This document shows positions 9,710 to 16,903 of a stretch of DNA of 64,000 bases, one piece after another. The stretch lies in NCBI RefSeq assembly GCF_029760855.1, contig NZ_SOSI01000005.1:186001-250000 (forward strand), written 5' to 3'. Source of the DNA: Erythrobacter litoralis. Lineage in GTDB: Bacteria > Pseudomonadota > Alphaproteobacteria > Sphingomonadales > Sphingomonadaceae. The notes beneath the pieces were generated by a model. The model was not told the DNA's origin and did no database searches. It saw only the letters and a program-made list of their open reading frames with translations. Each line of letters opens with the position of its first letter. The first letter of the stretch is position 1. The position numbers and the translations under genes are program-made.

Positions 9710-11247
9710 AGTGGCGCAAGACTCTGGTCTCGAAAGCGGCGGCATTGTTTGGACTATGCGCAGCACTCGGCGCACATCCCGCGATGGCGCAGACTTCGAC
9801 GACTTTCTCGAACACCACGGTCGGCAATCTTAATGCTACTACGCCTTGCGCGACGCCGCTTGTGCGCACCTTCTCCGTATCGGGGGTAAACACGGTGTCC
9901 GATGTGAATATCGGGGTGCTCGCAACGCATTCATGGCGAGGCGATTTGCAGTTTACACTGGTATCTCCTCTCGGCACACGCGTTCAGCTCACGATCGGCG
10001 ATGCCACGAACATCAGCGGCGATAATTTCAATGTGCTTTTCGACGATGCTGCAACGCAGGTCGTCAACACGGACGGGGCGACGCGAAATCATGCGACGAC
10101 GGCGCCGCCCTATCAGAACACCTATCGCCCCCGGAACGCTCTGTCCGCGTTCAACGGGCAGAACGGAAATGGTACGTGGCGGTTGGAAGTCTGCGACCTG
10201 TTTCCGACAGAAGACGATGGCAGCTTTCGCCGGGCCGATCTTTACCTGACCTCGTCGAGGTCGGCCGGCATCGCGCCGATGCTGCAATGTCCGAACCAGT
10301 CCATCCTGTTCGATTGGGACGCAATTGCGTGGACCAGCGGGAGCACGGTGAACAGCTATCCGCTCGGTTCGCTCGGAAATATCGGGTTCAACCTCACAAA
10401 CAACGGTGCGTGGCTAAACAACGCGACGTTCGGCGGTCAATCACCGGCTAGGCAGAATAGCTTTACCGGCGGCATTCCAAACGCCGGGTTCTCTCTGGGT
10501 CAGGTCGCCGATCAACCGAACCAGTCCGGCCGAGCCACCACAACGATCTCCCTTCCGCAAATCATGCGGGGAGCGCAATTCGCGATATTTGATGTAGACA
10601 GCAATCCGGGACAGTTCGCCGATCTCGTGGTCGTGGAAGGACGCCTTAGAGGCGCGGTGGTGCAGCCCGTACTGACGAACGGTATCTCGAACTATGTAAT
10701 CGGAAACGCGGCCTACGGCGACGGTGCGTCGGACAACGATCAAGCCAATGGCAATGTGGTTGTAACCTTCAACCAGCCGATCGACACGATCGTAATTGCA
10801 TATGGTAATCACTCGGCCGCTCCGGTGGACCCGGGGCAGCAAGGTATTGCCATTCACGACATAACGTTCTGCCGACCCACAACTACGGTTACAATTGCGA
10901 AGACGAGCCGTTTGCTGAACGGTCAGGCCGGCAGTTTTAACGTCGACTTCCATATACCGGGATCGCGCATCGAATATTGCCTGCGTGCGAACAACACGGG
11001 CGATTCAAGTGCATCGCAGATACGAATGTCTGATTTCGTACCTTCTACGGTTAGCTACGTGCCGGGTTCGATCCGATCGGGTCAAACATGTACCACGGCT
11101 GCGACAGTCGAAGACGACAACGGCGATGGAGCGGACGAAACTGATCCGGCGGGCGCGCAATTCCTGAACGGAGAGATCCGCGCTTCCCAAACGACACTTA
11201 ACGCCGGACAATCGGCAGCGTTTACTTTTCAGGTGATCGTCAAATGA
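9706..11247 (+). CDS. secreted P-domain (proprotein-convertase-like) and DUF11 protein
   Basis: A 513-residue exported protein whose ATG overlaps the stop of the giant gene by 4 bp (ATGA), indicating translational coupling. The signal peptide MKWRKTLVSKAAALFG ends at AMAQ. Residues about 30-185 form a P/Homo B-type jelly-roll (VLATHSWRGDLQFTLVSPLG, then NGNGTWRLEVCD), the domain that follows subtilisin-like proteases, but no protease domain is present. A middle region has an internal beta-rich domain, and a C-terminal DUF11 domain (SRIEYCLRANNTGDSSASQI) ends in AAFTFQVIVK. It is probably a surface-exposed partner of the barrel protein. No catalytic residues are visible. Confidence 0.75.
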   Translation: MKWRKTLVSKAAALFGLCAALGAHPAMAQTSTTFSNTTVGNLNATTPCATPLVRTFSVSGVNTVSDVNIGVLATHSWRGDLQFTLVSPLGTRVQLTIGDATNISGDNFNVLFDDAATQVVNTDGATRNHATTAPPYQNTYRPRNALSAFNGQNGNGTWRLEVCDLFPTEDDGSFRRADLYLTSSRSAGIAPMLQCPNQSILFDWDAIAWTSGSTVNSYPLGSLGNIGFNLTNNGAWLNNATFGGQSPARQNSFTGGIPNAGFSLGQVADQPNQSGRATTTISLPQIMRGAQFAIFDVDSNPGQFADLVVVEGRLRGAVVQPVLTNGISNYVIGNAAYGDGASDNDQANGNVVVTFNQPIDTIVIAYGNHSAAPVDPGQQGIAIHDITFCRPTTTVTIAKTSRLLNGQAGSFNVDFHIPGSRIEYCLRANNTGDSSASQIRMSDFVPSTVSYVPGSIRSGQTCTTAATVEDDNGDGADETDPAGAQFLNGEIRASQTTLNAGQSAAFTFQVIVK

Positions 11248-11286
11248 GGATGTTGTGCCGTGCTTGCCGGTTCGGGCCCTAAACGT

Positions 11287-12060
11287 CTACTCCCAGCCCT
11301 CGCGTAGCAGCAGCGGTCCGTCTCCATAGAGATAATCGGGATCGAAACACGCAAACTGTTTCAACTTGTCCCAATCGTCGGTGTAGAGATCGCCGCGCCG
11401 AATTTCTGCTATCCCGGTTTCGCGTAGTTTCCCCACCGCGCGGTTGGCGTGAATCGCGCTGACGCCGCACATATCGGCAAGGTCGAGCTGGGTGAACGGC
11501 GTACGCAGCGCGCGGTTCATCTGTCGGCCGATCAGGTCGAACCGATGGTGCAATTCGGCATAGAGATGCGCGATGCGGCGCGGGGCATCGAGCTGCTCGA
11601 GGATCTGGATCCATTTGCGGTGGATGGCCGCATCCAGCAATGTCGCGAACCACATGGCCCGCGCGATGTTCGGCCGGTCCTGCAAAACCTTGCGCAAGCT
11701 GTCGTGGCTGACGCAGCCCACTTCTATCCGGCCCGCCGCGACGAGATTGTGGTCCAGCCGTTTCAGCGCAAAGCCATGCAGATCGACGAAATCGCCGGGA
11801 ATATGCACGCCGACGATGAACCGCTTGTCATCCCGGGTAATCGTGCGAAAGATGAAGCCTTCGACCAGGATCGTGCTGCGATGGGTGATGTCCCCGCGGG
11901 CGATCAACTGTTCCCCATCTTCATGGTGATCGACGGTTTCGACCAGACCTTCGATATAGGAAAGGTCATCCTCGCCGAAATGCTGGCGGAGCCTGCCAGC
12001 AAGAAAATCGCCAGTCAGCGGATAGCGGTCGGACTTTCCGGTTTTGCCCTCTGTCATCAT
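11287..12060 (-). CDS. Crp/Fnr-family transcriptional regulator (copy 1)
   Basis: A 257-residue regulator with an N-terminal cyclic-nucleotide-binding-like beta-roll (RSTILVEGFIFRTI, HIPGDFVDLHGFALKRLDH) and a C-terminal winged helix (FTQLDLADMCGVSAIHANRAV). The open frame extends upstream to 12303, but that part is a shadow of the sulfotransferase gene. Tandem ATG codons at 12060 and 12057 are the sensible starts, although no strong ribosome site precedes them. It is clearly paralogous to the regulator at 12925-13692, with near-identical stretches such as GDFVDLH-FALKRLDHN. The effector ligand is unknown. It lies 34 bp downstream of the sulfotransferase, so one transcript is likely. Confidence 0.85.
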   Translation of the reverse strand: MMTEGKTGKSDRYPLTGDFLAGRLRQHFGEDDLSYIEGLVETVDHHEDGEQLIARGDITHRSTILVEGFIFRTITRDDKRFIVGVHIPGDFVDLHGFALKRLDHNLVAAGRIEVGCVSHDSLRKVLQDRPNIARAMWFATLLDAAIHRKWIQILEQLDAPRRIAHLYAELHHRFDLIGRQMNRALRTPFTQLDLADMCGVSAIHANRAVGKLRETGIAEIRRGDLYTDDWDKLKQFACFDPDYLYGDGPLLLREGWE

Positions 12061-12094
12061 CGCGTGCGCCGTATGCAAAGGAAATGGGAGCGGT

Positions 12095-12928
12095 CTACTG
12101 ACCAAAGTTAGCTTTCTGTTCTTTTTTCTCAACGCCGAAGCTTCGGCTCGCGAAAGCGGCGGCGGTACGTTCGCGCACGTCACGAAGGGGGTGGCGGACG
12201 ATGGGTTCGAAAGACCCGACACCCCCTGCGGGCGTATAGCCCCATCGGGCGAGGTCCGCCTTGTGCTCTGGCTCCAACGGCGAGACTTCGGGGTAATCGG
12301 CATTGCCGTTCCGAATGGTCGATTTATGCCAAGTGTTATCCAAGCCGAGAAAGGCTAACACTCCGCCGATGATGCTGTCGGGATCGTCGACCAGATCCTC
12401 GTAACGGATCACAACGACCGCATGAAGACGCGCGAGGTCGCACTCCATTCTTTGGTAGGCTTCAATCCCGTATCGCACCAATTCCTCCGGGGATCGGTCG
12501 CTCCATTTCGCGAGCGCCGCCGCCATGATCTGCGGATGGCGCAGGATGACGACGAACTGAGCCATGGGGAACAATTGCTGGTAGAGCCGCATGCGCGTGA
12601 GGTTGACCGGGGACTTTTCCAGCCACCACGACGCATCCGCATCGAACCAAGGCGACCAGTCGGCCAGCAAGCGATTGCGCGTTTCAAGCGTATCGAACCT
12701 GCCTTCCTCGATGTGATGTTCAGCAGGATCCGTCGCGAATTGTCCGGGAATACCATGCAGCGCCGTGTGCGGGATGGCACCCTGCAAGTAGCATCCTTCG
12801 TCTTCCGGTGCGGACGAGTTCTCGATAGCCGAAACGCTGCGGTGCGATGCGATGAGCCGGGACAGTAGGCTGGTTCCCGTCCGATGCAACCCCGCTACGA
12901 AGACGAAGCGAGGCATGGTCGGCGTCAT
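12095..12928 (-). CDS. sulfotransferase family protein (1)
   Basis: A 277-residue cytosolic sulfotransferase-like protein, normal for the family. The PAPS 5'-phosphosulfate loop is visible at the N terminus (VAGLHRTGTSLLSRLIASH), and the 3'-phosphate-binding element is VVILRHPQIMAAALAKWS near residue 130. A later VVVIRYEDLVDDP is typical of bacterial sulfotransferases acting on carbohydrates or lipids. Its ATG overlaps the stop of the upstream Crp/Fnr gene by 4 bp. The acceptor cannot be read from sequence; neighbouring glycosyltransferases suggest a glycan or glycolipid. Confidence 0.85.
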   Translation of the reverse strand: MTPTMPRFVFVAGLHRTGTSLLSRLIASHRSVSAIENSSAPEDEGCYLQGAIPHTALHGIPGQFATDPAEHHIEEGRFDTLETRNRLLADWSPWFDADASWWLEKSPVNLTRMRLYQQLFPMAQFVVILRHPQIMAAALAKWSDRSPEELVRYGIEAYQRMECDLARLHAVVVIRYEDLVDDPDSIIGGVLAFLGLDNTWHKSTIRNGNADYPEVSPLEPEHKADLARWGYTPAGGVGSFEPIVRHPLRDVRERTAAAFASRSFGVEKKEQKANFGQ

Positions 12929-13692
12929 GCGTCTTCCGTTTCGAGAGCGAGGTCACCTTCGCCGTATAGGTAGTCCGGATGAAAGTCCGCATAGGCATGC
13001 AGTTCGGCGCAATCGGGGATGTGCACCCTGCCACGCTCGAAAATAAGAAGATCACGCCGCCGCAAATCCGCAAAGGCGCGATTTGCATGAATTGCCGTCG
13101 CCCCGCACATATCGGCGACGTCGCTTTGCGTGAGCGGCGTATCGAAGCCATCGGGGCGCCCTAATCCAACCATTCCGAGCCTGCACCCGATTTCGGAAAA
13201 GATATGCGCAATTCGTCGCGGAGTTGTGAGCTGTTCCAGCTTCATGATCCACTCGCGGTGCAGGGCTGCGTCGAGGAGGGTCGAGAACCACAGCAGGCGG
13301 CTGAGATGCGGGTCGTCCGCCATCGTTGCCTTGATCCGGTCGTGAGGAACTTGGGCAACCGTCGCCGGGCCGATACAGTCGATATTGTGATCGAGCCGCT
13401 TCAGGGCGAAACAATGAAGGTCGACGAAATCACCCGGTACGTGGAAGCTGACAATACTCCGCTTGCCATTCGATTCCAGGGTTCGGACCATGAAACCCTC
13501 GACCAGCATGGTCGAATTGTCACACGTATTGCCGCGCGCGATGATCCGATCGCCCGCTTCGTGATGCACGACGGCGGATACCATGTCCTCCAAGCGGAGG
13601 CGTTCGTCCTGCGACATCGAATGGCGCAACCGCCCGGCCAGGAAGCGGCCGGTGTTCGGATAACGGCGCAACTCCTCTTCGAATGCAATCAT
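12925..13692 (-). CDS. Crp/Fnr-family transcriptional regulator (copy 2)
   Basis: A 255-residue regulator with a sensor beta-roll (DNSTMLVEGFMVRTL, HVPGDFVDLHCFALKRLDHN) and a C-terminal winged helix (LTQSDVADMCGATAIHANRAF). ATG at 13692 (MIAFEEEL) is chosen over an in-frame TTG at 13707. It heads a three-gene unit, regulator-sulfotransferase-regulator, and is divergent from the GT4 gene at 13816 across a 123-bp gap that must hold both promoters. The paralogy with 11287-12060 spans the full length. Confidence 0.85.
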   Translation of the reverse strand: MIAFEEELRRYPNTGRFLAGRLRHSMSQDERLRLEDMVSAVVHHEAGDRIIARGNTCDNSTMLVEGFMVRTLESNGKRSIVSFHVPGDFVDLHCFALKRLDHNIDCIGPATVAQVPHDRIKATMADDPHLSRLLWFSTLLDAALHREWIMKLEQLTTPRRIAHIFSEIGCRLGMVGLGRPDGFDTPLTQSDVADMCGATAIHANRAFADLRRRDLLIFERGRVHIPDCAELHAYADFHPDYLYGEGDLALETEDA

Positions 13693-13815
13693 CCGTTGGC
13701 TTCCCAAACTTATCGTTCCAAGACATGTTCTGAGCGCAACCCAACTAATGTTAGATGTCTACCCCATTTTGCAGCGCAGCCGTAGCCCCAAAGTGCAGGA
13801 ATTGTCGACACGCTC

Positions 13816-14925
13816 ATGAAAATCGCCGTCGTGGCGCATATCCGCTATGCGATCGCCGAACCGTTCAGCGGCGGCATGGAAGCCCACACGAAAGCGCTTT
13901 GCGAAGGCTTGCGTGCGGCCGGTCACCACGTGACGCTGTTCGCAGCCGCGAAGTCGAACGATACCGATCTGGTGCCGCTATGCGATCCGTATGACGATGT
14001 TTTGCCGTGGGAAATCTGGCGCGGCACCGAACGGCTCGCCGACTTCCAGGAACGCGCGTTCGCGGCCGTCCTTCCTTATGTGCGCCTCCATGGGTACGAC
14101 GCCGTCCACAACAATTCGCTGTTTCCGCAATTGATCGAATGGTGCGCCGAGGAAGGCGTGCCATGCGTGACGACCCAGCATGTTCCGCCGTTTGAAAACA
14201 TGGTCGATGCCGTCCGGTTCGTCGCCGACCGGCCGGAAGCGGTGGTCACCGTGCCATCGCATGATCAGGCGGTTATGTGGGATCGGCGCGGTTGTCCGAA
14301 CCTGACGGTCGTCCCGAACGGGATCGATACGACATTCTGGTGCCCGAACACCAAGCGAGGAGATTATTTCACCTGGGCGGGAAGGATCGTCGCCAACAAG
14401 GGTACGGCCGAAGCCGTACGCGCGGCGCAGCTTGGCGGTTTCCCGCTGCGCCTGTTCGGACCTATCGAGGACAGGAGCTATTTCGCCGCCGAAGTCGAAC
14501 CGTACCTCGGCGGCTCGATAGAGTATTGCGGGCACCTGACAGGCGCGAGGTTGCGCGATCAGATTGCCGGAGGTCGCGGTGCATTGGTGACGCCGATGTG
14601 GGACGAACCCTTCGGCTTGGTTGCGGCCGAAGCACTCGCCTGCGGCGTACCGGTCGCCGCGTTCGACCGCGGTGCTTTACACGAAGTCGTCGGAGATTGC
14701 GGGATTTTGGTACCGCCCGGCGATGCAACGGAACTGGCGAGAGCCGTACTCGCGCTCGGCGCCATCGACGTGGCCCGGTGCCGCGCTCGCGCAACTGCCG
14801 ACCTCTCCATTCCCGCGATGATCGAGCGGTACGAGGATTGCTACGAAGTTGCCATCTCCGGCGCACGGTCGGCTGCCGCCGCTTCCAGCTGCGCGAGGAC
14901 GACTGCGCTGCTCGCGAACGGCTGA
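13816..14925 (+). CDS. glycosyltransferase family 4
   Basis: A 369-residue GT-B fold enzyme. The N-terminal acceptor domain opens with MKIAVVAHIRYAIAEPFSGG and includes GMEAHTKALCEGLRAAGH. The C-terminal donor domain contains VVPNGIDTTFW, WAGRIVANKGT and the diagnostic EPFGLVAAEALACGVPVAAF, where the Glu-X7-Glu pair holds the nucleotide sugar. A retaining transfer from a nucleotide sugar is expected; donor and acceptor are unknown. The last 85 bp overlap the 3' end of the convergent GT2 gene at 14841-15767, and the alanine-rich C-terminal tail lies in that overlap. Confidence 0.85.
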   Translation: MKIAVVAHIRYAIAEPFSGGMEAHTKALCEGLRAAGHHVTLFAAAKSNDTDLVPLCDPYDDVLPWEIWRGTERLADFQERAFAAVLPYVRLHGYDAVHNNSLFPQLIEWCAEEGVPCVTTQHVPPFENMVDAVRFVADRPEAVVTVPSHDQAVMWDRRGCPNLTVVPNGIDTTFWCPNTKRGDYFTWAGRIVANKGTAEAVRAAQLGGFPLRLFGPIEDRSYFAAEVEPYLGGSIEYCGHLTGARLRDQIAGGRGALVTPMWDEPFGLVAAEALACGVPVAAFDRGALHEVVGDCGILVPPGDATELARAVLALGAIDVARCRARATADLSIPAMIERYEDCYEVAISGARSAAAASSCARTTALLANG

Positions 14926-15767
14926 TCCTCCTGCTGGCGGGTGAGTGCGAGGTCCGCTTCGTTCGGATCGCGGAGCTTGATCCATTCACCGGCGCTGTCG
15001 CGGTCTATCAGGCCCATGAGCCGGAAGGCGCGGAGCCAATGCTGCATGGTCGGCTCGCCCCACTTATCGCAGAACAATGAGGAATTCCGCATCACGCTGT
15101 CCAGATGATGGACCGGCGGCATGTGGTGCGGATGGTATTGATGATACGCCTTGGCGCCGCGGGCCCACCAAATCGGTATGCCCGCTTCCGCAAGCTTTCG
15201 ACCAAAATCCGTATCCTCGCCGCCATATCCGACATACCGTTCGTCGAACCCACCGACACGCTCAAACGTCGTCCGGGAGAGCGCGAAATTAAGCGACCAG
15301 AAGCAGCGATAGTCCCGGCATGGCCCAAGGGCCGATTGTGGCGGCCCCGCCCTCTCCGAATGCAGCACCGCCTGTCGTTCGAATTCCGCGAAATCTATGC
15401 CGCGATCGGTCGCCCCGCTCGGCAGATAGCCGACCTCGCCCATGAAGACGCCGCCCTCCTCACTCATTGCCGCGGCGTAGTCGGCGACGAAATCGGGCGA
15501 AGGAATGCAATCGACGTCCAGAAAGACCAGCGTTTCAGACAAAGCCGCGGCGGCAGCGGCGTTGCGCGCTTTCGCAAGGCAAATTTGATCGCCTTTCAGC
15601 ATGACTTGCCGAACCGGGAAATCGATTTCCGGAAGCGCATAAGCGTCGCTTTGCATGACCGCGATGACGAGTTCCGCAGGCATGGATCGCGATTGACTGA
15701 GGCCGCGAACCAGATTGGCAAGATGATCTGCCCGCCCATGTGCAAGGGTGCATACCGAAACGGTCAT
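14841..15767 (-). CDS. glycosyltransferase family 2
   Basis: A 308-residue GT-A enzyme. ATG at 15767 is used because it overlaps the stop of the upstream gene by 4 bp (ATGA), which is preferable to a longer frame beginning at 15836. It shows SVCTLAHGRADHLANLVRGL at the N terminus, AKARNAAAAAALSETLVFLDVDC with the D-X-D-type metal/nucleotide site, and GGFDERYVGYGGEDTDFGRK, the galactosyltransferase-like acceptor loop with its ED pair. It is the last gene of the four-gene minus-strand operon (sulfotransferase, SPS, GT, GT2). Its 3' end overlaps the GT4 gene on the other strand. Confidence 0.85.
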   Translation of the reverse strand: MTVSVCTLAHGRADHLANLVRGLSQSRSMPAELVIAVMQSDAYALPEIDFPVRQVMLKGDQICLAKARNAAAAAALSETLVFLDVDCIPSPDFVADYAAAMSEEGGVFMGEVGYLPSGATDRGIDFAEFERQAVLHSERAGPPQSALGPCRDYRCFWSLNFALSRTTFERVGGFDERYVGYGGEDTDFGRKLAEAGIPIWWARGAKAYHQYHPHHMPPVHHLDSVMRNSSLFCDKWGEPTMQHWLRAFRLMGLIDRDSAGEWIKLRDPNEADLALTRQQEDQPFASSAVVLAQLEAAAADRAPEMATS

Positions 15768-16903
15768 CGCACCACCTCCAGCGCTGGACGAACTGGCGTG
15801 CCCGCCCATAGCGTCGCAATCGTTTCTTCCAGCCAAGTCACGATTCCGGTAGCGGCATCATGCCCGGCGAGGCTTTTCTGCCGCGCGTTATTTATCGAAG
15901 CCGCGTCGCGCCACAACTTCTGCCATGCGGCGCTATAGGACGGCCAATCGCGGGCCATGACGGCGGCTCGCTCTCTCTGAAGCGCCTCGGCCTTGCGCAC
16001 CTGTTCGTCGAAATAGCGCCATTCCGGGATTACGACCCACGGCTTGCCAGCCGCCAATGCCATATGGACCGTCGTGTTCCCGCAGGACGATACCAGACGA
16101 TCGGCAGCGGCAATCCAGACCTCTGGATTGTCTACCCAGCCGCGATGTTCGAGATTGCCAGGCTCCGTTTCGTGCCATTCGCGGCGAACCTTCCCAATGG
16201 TAATCCATCGACTGTCCGGTTCGGCGCGGGCACCAAGGGTAAGCGGCGTGTTCGGCGTACCCTCGCCCCCGCCCCCGGCGATCACTAGGACGACATCGGC
16301 CGCAGAATCGAGGCCGAGAACCTCGCGCGCATCGTCTCGGCTCAGGATTTTTGACCCGTCGATCCCTATGCCCGGCGCATAATGGGTTTTCCCGGTATGC
16401 CGTGCAGGCCTTTCCGGCTGTTCCAGCGTCTCGTGATACGGCGCCAGCAGCCCGACTGCGCTGTCGTACGCGGCCATATGGCCCGGATCGGACCGCTCAC
16501 CATGCTGGACGACCGCGATGTGGGGAACGGAACAGAGCCGCGCGAGCTGCGCCAGTTCTGCCGAGACATCCGTAATGAAGAGGCTCGGTCGATCCTGCGC
16601 GAACCAATTTGCGACAGCGGCGAAGGCTTCGGCGATGGCCGGCCAGCCGAGCGGAGCGCAGTGAACGGTATCCGGCATCGGCAGACTGGCCATGGCGGGT
16701 GCCTCGTCCCCCCGCGCTTCAAACAGCGAAGGAATGCGGACGATGGCTACGTTGTCGTGCAAGTCCGGAAAGATATCGTCGCGTGCGCAGAACAGGGAGA
16801 TGTCCCGCGAAAGCGCCAGTTTGTTCGCGATTGCCGCTGCGCGTTCGGCATGCCCCCGTCCCTGATGGTGCACGAAGTAGCCGATCGGACCGCTCGCGCT
16901 CAT
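15764..16903 (-). CDS. GT-B glycosyltransferase (MurG/GT28-like C-terminal domain)
   Basis: A 379-residue protein. The frame is open further upstream, but the start is set at ATG 16903, which overlaps the TAA stop of the SPS gene (TAATG) and begins the conserved MSASGPIGYFVHHQGRGHAER. The GxGH element near the N terminus and the C-terminal segment DRLVSSCGNTTVHMALAAG, followed by PWVVIPEWRYFDEQ, match GT28-type glycosyltransferases, in which the late Gly/Glu/Gln residues bind the nucleotide sugar. Donor and acceptor are unknown. Coupling at both ends makes it an integral member of the operon. Confidence 0.75.
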   Translation of the reverse strand: MSASGPIGYFVHHQGRGHAERAAAIANKLALSRDISLFCARDDIFPDLHDNVAIVRIPSLFEARGDEAPAMASLPMPDTVHCAPLGWPAIAEAFAAVANWFAQDRPSLFITDVSAELAQLARLCSVPHIAVVQHGERSDPGHMAAYDSAVGLLAPYHETLEQPERPARHTGKTHYAPGIGIDGSKILSRDDAREVLGLDSAADVVLVIAGGGGEGTPNTPLTLGARAEPDSRWITIGKVRREWHETEPGNLEHRGWVDNPEVWIAAADRLVSSCGNTTVHMALAAGKPWVVIPEWRYFDEQVRKAEALQRERAAVMARDWPSYSAAWQKLWRDAASINNARQKSLAGHDAATGIVTWLEETIATLWAGTPVRPALEVVR

